Source of the DNA: Fragum whitleyi
Taxonomy: Eukaryota; Mollusca; Bivalvia; Cardiida; Cardiidae
Assembly (NCBI GenBank): GCA_948146395.1
Contig: OX411543.1
Coordinates: 37,095,058-37,159,057 of the forward strand
Length of the DNA: 64,000 bases
Direction: 5' to 3'
The position numbers and the translations under genes are program-made. Positions 33,801 to 41,307 of the stretch are shown piece by piece. Within the stretch, counting starts at the first letter, position 1. Every line of letters begins with the position of its first letter. The notes beneath the pieces are model-generated. The model was given only the letters and a program-made list of their open reading frames with translations. It was not told where the DNA came from and searched no databases.

Positions 33801-36604
33801 CAACTAAAATCAAAGCACTGAAGACACTAAAAGAATTTACTGATTGTCAATTATTCTTTTAAATAATTGAATTTATGTATGACTGACTGAAAAGGAACAA
33901 ACAGGTAGTATAAACTCAGATCAGACTGCACCTACCAAAACAAGAGTGCCTAGGGTTACATATATAGTAGGGTGTAGCCTGACAGGGGTTAAATAACCAT
34001 TCTTTTACACCCAAAGCCCCCTTTAATGGTAGCTGGACATGCATCTTTTTAACCCTGTATGATTATATTTGGAACAAGCACTCATAAAGCCTTCAGGAGG
34101 AATGATCAAATGTGGTTAAACAAAGTTGAAGACACTACTTTCTTGTTTGTTGAAGAATAAAATTAATAGCTGAACATTAAATAATATTTCATCTCAATGA
34201 ACTCACCTGGCTTCTTGCCTTGAAGTCCTGAGGCACTGTGAACTGAAATGATATTGAAAGGATGATATAATGAAACATTGTTCTAGTGTCCTTAGTTGAG
34301 AGGACAACTGGTGTCTCAGTGTCTTGATCAAAAGGTCCTTTTTTTCGAATTTCTAAGAGTGGCTATCAATCTTGGTTTGGTTTTTTTGGGTTTTTTTAGC
34401 CAACACATTTGACTCAAGGACTGGTTCATTTTTTTTTCTTCTTTAAGCAGAATCAAGAAGGATTAATCTTAATTGAAAGAACTTATATGCCATTCTGTGA
34501 AATTTTACACTGGCTTCTATTCTCTATCTGAACATATTACAAATACCTCAAATTACTGCCTAGGGGCCCATTTTACTAAACATCTAACAATCATTTTTTG
34601 CATAGGTCAAATGTTAAAGTTGCTTTAACAGTAGTTAATAAATATGGAATTCTGCCATGCATCATCACATTGGAATTGTCTTCTAAAAACAATTGCAATG
34701 AGATATTGCAAGGCAAAATCAAACAATAAATAAAATACCATTTACGTATCGTAATCAAAGTGTAGTCAAGAAGATGCCAATGGCTTCATCTGGGGCTGAG
34801 CTTATAAAACTTTTTTCATTCTCAATTCAAAATTTTCTCAAATTTCAATTTTAGATTAAAAACATAGTTCTGTTTAATACATGTACTCATTTTAATGTAT
34901 TAACGTAAAAGATAATATTAATAAGTTGTTATAAATAACAACTTATTTATATTATCTTTTATTTTTATACATTTATTTGAATTTTGAATTTAAGAAAATT
35001 CTCAGTTGAGCCTGGGAATAGTCTTATAACTTTGGGCCCAGATGCTCTGAACATTGGCAGGGGAAGGATACCAGCGGATAAAACCTTGGTCCTATAAAGT
35101 AGCCATCTCTCTGAGAATCTGATGGAGATTGTATAATAAGTTTAAATCCCATAAGTCCTTTCTCTCTTTGCCCTTGGACACCCCCTTCTTTAATATCAGT
35201 AACAATAAGCAACAGCATTTTTGCATATAGCTGGCTGCATCAATTAAGATTATAAACTCGAGCAAAAAGTAAATCATATAGAATCTCAAGTTCTAATCCT
35301 TATTTTAAGACCATACACAAATAAGACTCGTCAAAATTCATGAAATTGAACGTAATTGAATTGAATAGGATGATAAAGTCTAAATCATTTTGAGAAAGAA
35401 GAAATTGCAAAACTAAGCAATTTCTTCTTTTATCACAATGTTTTCCTAAACAATTTCTTCTCAGAAGCATTAAGTAGGAGCCTGAGCAAAAGGTTTAACC
35501 TCTATTAAATCTAGGACAATTATTACCCCTGATAATCATGTTCTCAATTTAACTTCACTGTATTTCAAAATTTTACAAGTTAAGGGGCTGACATTAAACA
35601 CTGGTTTGTCATTCGACTATGAAATTTTACAACCCTTTAAAAGAAATCCATTTACATTTTTTACTGTTAACAAACAACCTTGACATTGACATTGTAACAA
35701 AAAAAAACATGTTCCTTTGTGTACTCGATCACATGACTTGAATACTTTGAATGATTATTTACGCCATTCTGAACAATTTTATCCTCTAAAAGTGTATCAA
35801 TCCTCAATTTTAGACTGGGTCTCTAAAGTAAAATGTGCTAAACAAAATCTGTCACTATTCCAATATAAACCCTTGTCATGCTGAATTAAAATCCTCTTTC
35901 AGAGTTGCACGCATATCAAAGTACTAGAATCCAACGATGTAGATAACCTCCTGTTTGAAGAATAAATTCATTAACAACTCTGCCTTGAAAGGGGACAGAT
36001 AGGTGGTGTTGACTAAGATCAGACTGCACATAGGTGCAGGCTGATCTTTGCTTATACCTCCTGTCAAAACAGGAATATTCCGGGTTCAGCATGACAAGGG
36101 TTGAAAAATATTGAAATATAGGCAAAAATCAATAAGATTTGGATCTCATTTGTAAACTTAAATTTAGGTTATATTCAAAAGTAGAAACAGTACAGGGTCC
36201 AGGAAAACTGCTAATTCAAACCAATTTCCCTTTTCTCCATGATGTTTCTGACTGGATTGAGCCATAATGGCTTTCTGCTTTCGAATTGAGCTGGTTCAAA
36301 TGGCCAAAATGCATCAGTTCTTTGATTATTATGAACTTAGGATTCAATAAAGATGTTTTTCAAAGCCATTCCAGGGGTCAGTGCAAAACTGTTGAAATTA
36401 CTTGTTCATAGACACTTACAATAGTTCTGCACTGAACACATGAATTATATGAATACTTTTTAGAGATTTTTCTTTCTTATGGGATATCAATTTTGATATT
36501 GATTGCATGATAAAAATATTCATTTAGAGAGGTGGTCTCTCCAGCAAGATAGAATGTAGGAAAAAATACTAACCAACTATTGTAATTTCTTCCGGATCTG
36601 ACAT
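18739..36604 (-). CDS. Class I Rab11-FIP-like protein with C2, IPT/TIG and FIP-RBD domains (seven-exon gene, 485 aa)
   Basis: Seven exons (36604-36574, 34242-34207, 29360-29255, 28202-27269, 22276-22108, 20269-20213, 18863-18739) join with perfect phase agreement to 1458 nt. Predicted order: C2 domain about residues 5-121; basic serine-rich linker; IPT/TIG domain 245-334 with the VTIEGKNLGFGQSDIISLKI core resembling exocyst Sec5; NPF at 343-345 followed by acidic residues; serine/proline linker; coiled coil and Rab11-binding signature YIDKLVAKCMEHCPEAL at 456-472. Class I Rab11-FIPs use the C2 domain to bind acidic phospholipids and the C-terminal RBD to bind Rab11 on recycling endosomes; NPF motifs in FIP2 bind EHD proteins. 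That family knowledge suggests a recycling-endosome or exocytosis adaptor. The IPT insertion is not a standard FIP domain. The splice model is inferred from sequence only; the transcription start is unknown. Introns are up to about 6 kb and repeat-filled. Confidence 0.85.
19063..19301 (+). mobile_element. MITE family M
   Basis: CAACCCTTGTCATGCTGAAC at the left; TTCAGAATGACAATGGTTG at the right. Intronic. Confidence 0.6.
19878..19946. mobile_element. Palindromic MITE family P2
   Basis: ATGGCTCAGTTAGAAGCAGT TGTAACTGCCTATAAA with inverse GTTACAACTGTTTTGCGCTGAGCCAT. Full copies also at 50212-50283 and 54493-54564. Confidence 0.65.
20213..20269 (-). CDS. Rab11-FIP-like gene, exon 6 (coiled coil)
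   Basis: This 57-bp exon has acceptor TTTGACAG and donor GTTTGT. It encodes VSKEQLMEKIALLQLENA, a leucine-heptad helix that leads straight into the Rab11-binding helix of the next exon. In known FIPs this helix forms a parallel dimer. Confidence 0.8.
20375..20614 (-). mobile_element. tRNA-derived SINE with head
   Basis: On the - strand it starts GAGCCGCTGTCATAGCACAG TTAGCGTG (A-box-like), with GGTTTGATC as a B-box-like motif, then the body. Intronic. Confidence 0.65.
20921..20990. mobile_element. Palindromic MITE family P1
   Basis: AGGGGTCAGCTCAAAACTAT TGTAAGTGATTATA with a degenerate second arm. Confidence 0.55.
21084..21884 (+). mobile_element. HINE-like element (ATACGCCGCC type)
   Basis: ACAAGAGTGCCATAGTCAC with subterminal ATACGCCGCC. 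About four monomers of roughly 165 bp (GGCTGCAATTTCAATAAGCC; TAGGAGGAGTTGCGTT). GGACGGATGGATGGACGGAC tract near 21820 and end CGCCTCCAGCGGTGTATAAAAA. The sister copy is 30544-31516. Confidence 0.7.
22108..22276 (-). CDS. Rab11-FIP-like gene, exon 5 (linker)
   Basis: This 169-bp exon lies between GATTACAG and GTAAGT. It enters in phase 0 and leaves with one base. It encodes residues 370-425, beginning SGSNTIPRIKSSYKESLEK, then proline/threonine-rich (SPVTSTPIPTPGTRYQKK) and ending ASNQPPVE. It is low-complexity, probably disordered and possibly phosphorylated; no domain is recognised. Assignment rests on phase continuity and position. Confidence 0.8.
22889..24335 (+). mobile_element. HINE-like element (AGCTCACCTGAG type) with alternating monomers
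   Basis: Starts ACAAGAGGACCAAGATGGTC, subterminal CGCTCACCTGAG. Contains two related monomer types of about 170 bp: one opens TTTTCGCTCTTTGATTCTAT, the other CATTTTTTTACCCTTC. Ends with GACGGACGACGCACG tract and hairpin CTCACCTTGAGCACTTCGTG. Close relative: 58492-60053. Confidence 0.7.
24336..25250. other. Intron sequence without repeats or exons recognised
   Basis: 24336-24720 is richer in GC and CpG than its surroundings (for example GCGGCGCTTATTAG), with no frame of known family. 24900-25250 is poly-A/T-rich. Confidence 0.35.
25260..26021 (+). mobile_element. HINE-like element (TAGTGGAGC type), left edge uncertain
   Basis: Monomers with GTCAGTCAAGTAAAATTCAT / TGCCAAATTTCATTGAAATC. The right end GCTAGCCTTTGGCTAG hairpin then TGGAGCTAAAAA. 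Confidence 0.5.
26024..27217 (+). mobile_element. HINE-like element (GCTCCAC type) with about 165-bp monomers
   Basis: Subterminal GCTCCAC; five closely similar monomers with GAAATGACCTCCGCCCATAA at about 26172, 26338, 26502, 26670 and 26834. A CGGACGCACGGACGCACGAC tract and hairpin TGGCTTTCAGCCAGTGGAGC TAAAAAT follow. It directly abuts the preceding element, and ends about 50 bp from exon 4 of the Rab11-FIP-like gene. Confidence 0.7.
27269..28202 (-). CDS. Rab11-FIP-like gene, exon 4 (C2 end, linker, IPT/TIG domain, NPF motif)
   Basis: This 934-bp exon has acceptor TTTCTTTCAG and donor GTGTGT. It covers protein residues 58-369. It starts with the end of the C2 domain (DDILGQITIPVSTLRAQKGQ, then GELVYQCYVSKY). 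A basic, serine- and asparagine-rich linker follows (RKRMASPATQRR, SRSITDLFSFGK). The IPT/TIG domain is at 245-334: VITSVTPNAGPIDRPTRVTI, GKNLGFGQSDIISLKIAGC, and a closing DGYTFYEE strand. Residues 343-345 are NPF followed by DTDD. The IPT fold occurs in plexins, NF-kB/EBF-type factors and Sec5; the GKNLG.G.SDI.SLKI.G stretch looks most like Sec5. Apparent in-frame methionines upstream of 28202 are intronic. Confidence 0.88.
28893..29153 (+). mobile_element. Short HINE-like element (TATGCCCCC type)
   Basis: ACAAGAGATGTTTGTAAAAC then subterminal TATGCCCCC. One monomer, GGACAGACTGACCGAC tract, and end CCCCCTCTTTTTTGAAGGGG TGCATAATC. Confidence 0.6.
29160..29234. mobile_element. Palindromic MITE family P1, next to exon 3
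   Basis: AGGGGTCAGCACAATACTAC...TTATAGGCACTTACAATAGT; ends 21 bp from the exon 3 donor. Confidence 0.6.
29255..29360 (-). CDS. Rab11-FIP-like gene, exon 3 (C2 domain core)
   Basis: This 106-bp exon has a TTCTTCAG acceptor and GTAAGT donor. It encodes RHKYSVIFGLGGTKFRTAVV followed by KDPNGSPDWNEETV. The pattern (KYSV, GG.KFRT, ..P.WNEE) is the classic C2 strand 2-4 region and matches class I Rab11-FIP C2 domains, where an invariant tryptophan follows a proline-containing loop. Confidence 0.85.
30173..30420 (+). mobile_element. MITE family M
   Basis: TTAACCCTTATCATGCTGAA ... GGATGACAAGGGTTAA, with the CACATATGTGCAGTCTGATC core. Confidence 0.65.
30544..31516 (+). mobile_element. HINE-like element (ATACGCCGCC type) with a near-identical monomer triplication
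   Basis: Same ends as 21084-21884. Three consecutive about 166-bp monomers (about 30920-31413), each ending GTTGACAAGAAAAGTGGAC, are nearly identical. GGACGGACGTACGGATGGAC tract follows and end CCTCCGGCGGCGTATGGCGG CGTATAAAAA. Confidence 0.75.
31517..33070. other. Intron sequence, nothing coding recognised
   Basis: AT-rich. A diverged family G foldback lies near 32260-32330 and a possible broken P1 copy near 32490-32600. Confidence 0.4.
33075..33190 (-). mobile_element. Diverged SINE body fragment
   Basis: TGGTGGCTTGAGCATCTAAC and GCATTCCTGGTAAAATTCAC resemble the SINE body; no head. Confidence 0.35.
34207..34242 (-). CDS. Rab11-FIP-like gene, exon 2 (C2 domain)
   Basis: This 36-bp exon lies between a CATTTCAG acceptor and a GTGAGT donor. 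It enters with two bases and leaves with one. It encodes HSASGLQGKKPG, the loop after the first C2 strand. The small size and exact phase fit to both neighbours argue against chance. Confidence 0.75.
34648..34725. mobile_element. Foldback MITE family G
   Basis: ATGGAATTCTGCCATGCATC with ATTGCAATGAGATATTGCAA; matches 17800-17885. Confidence 0.5.
34793..35041. mobile_element. About 250-bp foldback MITE (family D)
   Basis: Ends GGGGCTGAGCTTATAAAACT and ATAACTTTGGGCCCAG. The centre is the perfect-looking hairpin AATAAGTTGTTATAAATAAC AACTTATT. Partner copy 60371-60613. Confidence 0.65.
35042..35866. other. No gene; a family C hairpin near 35394-35440
   Basis: AAGAAGAAATTGC...GCAATTTCTTCTT foldback with no clear ends. 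The rest is AT-rich intron. Confidence 0.4.
35867..36103 (-). mobile_element. MITE family M (reverse orientation)
   Basis: AACCCTTGTCATGCTGAATT left; AATATTCCGGGTTCAGCATG ACAAGGGTT right. Confidence 0.65.
36373..36437. mobile_element. Palindromic MITE family P1
   Basis: AGGGGTCAGTGCAAAACTGT...CATAGACACTTACAATAGTT; about 140 bp from exon 1 of the Rab11-FIP-like gene. Confidence 0.5.
36574..36604 (-). CDS. Rab11-FIP-like gene, first coding exon
   Basis: The ATG is at 36604-36602 with A at -3. It reads MSDPEEITIV and ends after one base of codon 11 at a GTTAGT donor. The residues supply the first beta strand of the C2 domain when joined to the next exon (EITIVVHSASGL). An in-frame TAG lies just beyond the donor, which supports splicing here. 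Upstream untranslated sequence is present but its start could not be placed. Confidence 0.72.
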
Positions 36605-37004
36605 GTTCAAATCTGATAAAACTGCTGCTGTTGCCACGGTGATTTGCCCTATAGATTCTGACTTTCAATACATTCTGTTACTAGTGGTTATTGAATCAAG
36701 TGTTTCAACATCTTTCTTTCTTGTCTGAAATATTTAGATTAATTGACAATCATTCAGTAAATGGTTAACAACTTATTATATTATACAGTCAACCTTTTTT
36801 TTAATCCCTGCCACCTCAGGCATTTTCATTTTTAAGTTTGTCCCTGACCCTGACTTTGATAACTGACCTTGGTCTTGACATCCAAAAATGTCTTTTGATG
36901 AGAAGTACCTGCATGCCAAGTATCAGCAATGTAACTTGAATTGTGTTGAATTAATAGGAAAATGTTCAGATGATATTATAAGTTTTCCCAGATCTTTTGG
37001 TTTT

Positions 37005-37280
37005 AATTGGGTTTTATGCCGCTTTCAACATTATTTCAGTCATATTACGATGGCTGGCGCACCTTACAATGGATCCCTGCCATTATCCCAGGTATTTCTC
37101 AGACCAGTACTAGCATCAAATCCTTTTCAAGCCTCCAGCTGCTATCTACATAGCTCTATGATTATCATCCCATTGGTGGAAGACAAATAGTCGGAAAGGT
37201 TGAGTGCTGCTGTCAGGGATCGAAACTGGGACCTCTATATCGACAGTTTGATGCGCTACCAACTACACTATGACTGGGGC
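37005..37280 (-). mobile_element. tRNA-derived SINE with head
   Basis: On the - strand it begins GCCCCAGTCATAGTGTAGTT GGTAGCGCATC (A-box) and GTTTCGATCCCTG (B-box); the tail is CATAAAACCCAATTAAAAC-like. Confidence 0.7.
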
Positions 37281-37324
37281 TTTTTTCCCAGGCCTACAAT
37301 AGTTCCGTTTTGCTTGAGAGGGGT

Positions 37325-37495
37325 TATACACAGCTTTTAATTATCTTTCAGCTATACTAAGGAGGCTGGGACATCTAGCTATTGATTCATAATGTTTCTC
37401 ACACCAGTATGACAAAAACATACTAACTATCCTAACCTCCAGTTGCTATCCTACATAGGTCTATGAGTATCAACCCATTCCTTGTCATGGGTAAA
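37325..37495 (-). mobile_element. Diverged SINE fragment
   Basis: GGAGGCTGGGACATCTAGCT and CTCACACCAGTATGAC; no head. Confidence 0.45.
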
Positions 37496-37888
37496 AAAAG
37501 ACAACAATGAAAGAGTAAAATTAAAGTACCTATGATAATGTATCATACCTAAGTACATAAATATAGTTCCGCAAGAAAGAGTGAGGTTCGAGAAACCGTT
37601 ATCTCCTATCATTTTCAATGTAAAATTGATCTTTGATCACTCACTTGAAATTGCAGGTCTATACCTGTGTAAACAGATACATGTTTAGGTTTTGTTTACA
37701 TTCTCATCTTAATTTGTCAAATATCTTAAGTATCCTAATTCTTAAAAAGATGCACTAACAATTATTGTAGGGTAATGTAACCTTTCCAGACTGAAGTGTC
37801 ACTACATTATAATGTGGCAGCAGAATTTATTTATTTGATGACAATTTCTTATCCAATTCCTAGCATTTACCAATCTAGCCTCCAATTA

Positions 37889-38801
37889 TAGTCCGTTTGA
37901 CTTCTATATGGACCAACATTTCGCCGAAAATCTCAGAAATTGATTAATGAAACGCATATTTTTCTTGTCATATCATTTTTTCCAGCTAATACCATGACGA
38001 ATTTTGTTTTTCAGAATTTTTGAATGTAAAATAATGATTTTGTCCGTCCGTCTACATGTTTACTTTCAGCATTTCATACCTACTTGTTACTTATTAAACG
38101 GAACAGCGAATTGTATAACTAAAAATAGTACTGATTTGCATAGGGACCGAGTCAAAAGAGTAAGATTTTAAGTGAATTGTATTACAATAAAATCGAGTTT
38201 TTCAATATAATTAAGTTTGTCTAAGATTTTTGCTACCGTTGGATATCAAATCAGTGTATATTCTCTCTTTCTTCAGAAACTGTTTGACCAGATAATTGAT
38301 TATTGATTTTATTCATTCTGATATGAACCCTATATTTACATGTTAAGACCAATCAAAAAGCATTATTAAACGAAGTAGTTGGGAATTTCACGAGGAAAAA
38401 ATTGGTGAAAAGGCGAGTACTTACGGTAAAAATCACGTGCTATTTAAGTTTAAGATGACATGACCGTCGATATGCTAATTAGTAAGTCCAAATAAGGAAT
38501 AATGGACATTTCACCTGTCAAAAGTTTAGTATAAAACCACGTGTTTTTACTATAAATGTTGACATTTTCGTACTATTGAACAGCCTCCCTCACCCCTCGT
38601 GTTTAAGAACGGATAATGCGAAAATATTAACATTAACTAGATAGACAAAATCATTATTTTGAAATCATTTTATTTTCAAAAAATATATTTTGGAATGGTA
38701 TTAAGCTGAAATTAAGATTTTACTACATACAAATCCTTTATTCAAACGCAATTTTATGTAATTGATGAAAAGGTTGGTCCATATAGAAGTCAAACGGACT
38801 A
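37889..38801. mobile_element. 913-bp element with 29-bp perfect terminal inverted repeats and TA duplication
   Basis: Both ends read TAGTCCGTTTGACTTCTATA then TGGACCAAC inward and are exact inverse complements for 29 bp. TA flanks on each side (37887-37888, 38802-38803) fit a Tc1/mariner-type target. No transposase frame, so non-autonomous. Confidence 0.75.
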
Positions 38802-38816
38802 TAATGTCTAATTGTA

Positions 38817-38969
38817 AGACCCGTAATAGTTCCATAACATTTCGGACCACAAATTCTTAAATTCTTTCACAATGTTAACCGAGGTTTCCTAATGAAAATC
38901 ATTAGGAAACCTCTGTTAACACTGTTAAAGTTCATTACTTCCAAGACATTGGGGATCTATTACGGGTCC
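38817..38969. mobile_element. About 150-bp palindromic MITE
   Basis: GACCCGTAATAG / CTATTACGGGTC ends and a perfect centre GAGGTTTCCTAATG...CATTAGGAAACCTC. A second copy is at 63512-63661. Confidence 0.65.
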
Positions 38970-39010
38970 ACTTCTTTAACACAAAATAATGTGATTTTGT
39001 CCAATGTGTT

Positions 39011-39256
39011 TAACCCTTGTCATGCTGAACCCGGAATATTCCTGCTTTGGCAGGAGCTATAGACAAACATCAGCCTGCACATATGTGCAGTCTGAGGTTA
39101 GTCTACACCACCTGTTTCTCACTTTCAAACCAGAATGGTCAATAGACTTAGTTTTTCAAATAAAAAATGATCTACAATTGGTTCTTTCAGTGCTTTTTGC
39201 CCTTTGATTTTGAGGAAAATTTTTAGCCAAAATTTATTCAGCATGACAAGGGTTAA
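39011..39256 (+). mobile_element. MITE family M, 37 bp left of the retrotransposon
   Basis: TTAACCCTTGTCATGCTGAA ... TTCAGCATGACAAGGGTTAA; one of the best-preserved copies, with full inverted ends. Confidence 0.7.
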
Positions 39257-39292
39257 TACAATCCATCACTATTGAACTAATAAGAATAGTGT

Positions 39293-39388
39293 GTCTTGAC
39301 TTTGCTTCGAACAATAGAAAAAACACAACACCAAAACTCAATTTGCATATACCAGACGGTGGCTTGCATATACCAGACGGTGGCTTTA
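39293..39388 (-). repeat. B2 terminal repeat of the DIRS-like element, with a 21-bp tandem duplication
   Basis: Same sequence as B1, but the 21-bp unit TTGCATATACCAGACGGTGG(C) occurs twice in tandem (39343-39363, 39364-39384). It marks the 3' end of the element. Confidence 0.88.
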
Positions 39389-39867
39389 ATAAAGAGTAAA
39401 GACGCAGTTACAATGGTGAGCTTAGTTATGATAGACATGAGCCTAACAATCGCTCTTACTGCCTACAGAACGTAACGCGCTCGCCCAGGAAAAACCATAG
39501 ATAAAACCTTATATGGAAAAAAACTATGGAAACCTGTCCCTGTATCAGAATGCGCGTTACAGCGACAGGTTCGCTATCTGTAAGCCTACATAAACAATGC
39601 AGCTTATAAGCCTTAACAGAACAAATAATATGATATTACTTAGGCAAAAGTTAGCGCTGGGACCACGCTGTGTAAGCAATCTGAACCAGTACCGAAAGAC
39701 AATGGCACGGATTGACCACACAAAACGGATTCAGCGAAAACTACTCGATATCATGAATGACTTAACATAATTTTGCCATTTAAAAACCCGTGTTGTTTGA
39801 GAAGAAAAACCTAGTACAACATATATTTCAAAATAATTGATACGCAATACCTATACACACAAATACA

Positions 39868-39870
<3 letters not shown>
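39389..39870. other. Spacer between A2 and B2 of the DIRS-like element, no frame seen
   Basis: This 3' internal region contains the inverted pair GTAACGCGC / GCGCGTTAC near 39476 and 39551. No protein-coding frame of note. Confidence 0.5.
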
Positions 39871-39897
<27 letters not shown>

Positions 39898-39904
<7 letters not shown>

Positions 39905-40114
39905 AAGAGCCTTTACGGACTGCGTCGTCTGGTAGAATGACTACACCTTACAATTTGTTCATATAAATACTCAGCTTTCCAAATAACCCGTGCAAATCCT
40001 GACCAATATATACTATTGAGTAATATGTACGCGATTAATATATTAACCCTTTGCAAAACGTGACGCCCAAGACAAATATTTCACGCTATACTTTCGAAAC
40101 GCGTGAAATTGATA
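39898..40114 (-). repeat. A2 direct repeat (internal) of the DIRS-like element
   Basis: Identical partner of A1. It abuts B1 directly, so the B1-A2 junction should equal the junction of the circular intermediate. Its other edge runs straight into 30 consecutive T (+ strand) at 39871-39900. Confidence 0.92.
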
Positions 40115-40189
40115 GTCTTGACTTTGCTTCGAACAATAGAAAAAACACAACACCAAAACTCAATTTGCATATACCAGACGGTGGCTTTA
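40115..40189 (-). repeat. B1 direct repeat of the DIRS-like element
   Basis: 75 bp starting GTCTTGACTTTGCTTCG on the + strand. It matches the left end of the element (39293-39388) apart from the extra 21-bp unit there. Confidence 0.9.
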
Positions 40190-40258
40190 GAAAACGAAAA
40201 GAGCGGGCTGGAGGAATTGAAATGGCATGAATAAAAACAAAGCATTCACAACTCATTA

Positions 40259-41185
40259 CTAAAGAGCAAGTGATCTTGTTACTACTAATCTCCTCTCCAA
40301 GGAGTCGGCCACATAGCCGTCTTTACTGTTTTCTCCCTTCCAACGCCCGTGCCTTTTCCAACAGCGTTCGTTAACGTTTGCATTCGCGGCCGTAGTAGCA
40401 CCCCCTGCGCGAAGGGAATGAATTCCGATATTAAGATCGCCAACGATCTCTCTCAATCTCGATACTAATGATTCTCTAGTACGTGTATAACTGAGCTTTT
40501 TATCTTTGCGAATGAGTTTACACACCTCTTTAGAACGGAAACACGGTCGGAATAAGAACATAGCATCTGAAACATTTAAATCTGCTAAATCAAAGTAGCG
40601 CTTTAACATAGCGTACGGACACGCCTCGGTCGTTCCTTTTGCAATAACAATCTCATTACCGTGACGATATTGGTCAGTTTTGCTTTTCTTTATATATAAA
40701 GACACATGCTTGTCAAAAAATTTAACATCGTTGCAGCGTAAGTTAATCATTTCGTCAAATCGTAAAAACCCTGAAAAAGTAATCAAAATCATAGCTAAAT
40801 CTCTAATAACGATGAGATCATTACAACCAGTGTATTTTTTACACAGAGTCACCAAATTGTCCGATGTTACTGGCTCCTTCTTATTCACTGGTTTAGAAGA
40901 TAAACGTTTAGATGTTTCTACAAGGTTTGTAACGTATGAATTACTTGTAGGGTCGAAGTGATTGTGCACTGAATGAACCCACTTAATGCTGTATACTGTA
41001 GCCGAAACAACTGAATATGATGATTTCTTGTCTATCAAGTCTGTTAGGTAAAGCGCCACGTGAATAGGTGACGCCGGTAAAGCTGACCCCCCTTTAGGTG
41101 TAATGAACTGCTCCCACTTTTTAAAGTAACTATAGTATTTCGCGGTTGTAGAATTACTCTTGGACAACACCAGAAAATCTGCCAT
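40259..41185 (-). CDS. Tyrosine recombinase of the DIRS-like element
   Basis: 308 residues from the first ATG (41185); the frame stays open upstream to a stop at 41366-41368, in the -1 frame over the end of the Gag-RT gene, with no ATG. It catalyses strand exchange to integrate the circular DNA intermediate. An N-terminal core-binding domain (SNSTTAKYYSYFKKWEQFI) precedes the catalytic domain. Catalytic residues are Arg-142 in SGFLRFDE, Lys-169 in KKSKTDQYRHG, His-256 and Arg-259 in HSLRAGGAT, His-279/Trp-282 in RHGRWKG, and the nucleophile Tyr-291 in KDGYV. All are present, so the enzyme should be functional. Translation could start at the ATG or arise by -1 frameshifting from the upstream gene; the sequence does not decide. 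Confidence 0.88.
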   Translation of the reverse strand: MADFLVLSKSNSTTAKYYSYFKKWEQFITPKGGSALPASPIHVALYLTDLIDKKSSYSVVSATVYSIKWVHSVHNHFDPTSNSYVTNLVETSKRLSSKPVNKKEPVTSDNLVTLCKKYTGCNDLIVIRDLAMILITFSGFLRFDEMINLRCNDVKFFDKHVSLYIKKSKTDQYRHGNEIVIAKGTTEACPYAMLKRYFDLADLNVSDAMFLFRPCFRSKEVCKLIRKDKKLSYTRTRESLVSRLREIVGDLNIGIHSLRAGGATTAANANVNERCWKRHGRWKGENSKDGYVADSLERRLVVTRSLAL

Positions 41186-41307
41186 CTTCCTCGAAAGATC
41201 ACCAAAAGACTGTTTATCTAACCCACTATTCTCCGTTTCTTGATCTATACGATTCCTCAATCCTAGCTCTGAAGATAGAAAACATGGCAATTGTTTAATA
41301 ATTCCAT

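Noticed and set aside
36888..37190. 100-codon frame on the + strand
   Set aside because: Most of it is SINE body read antisense.
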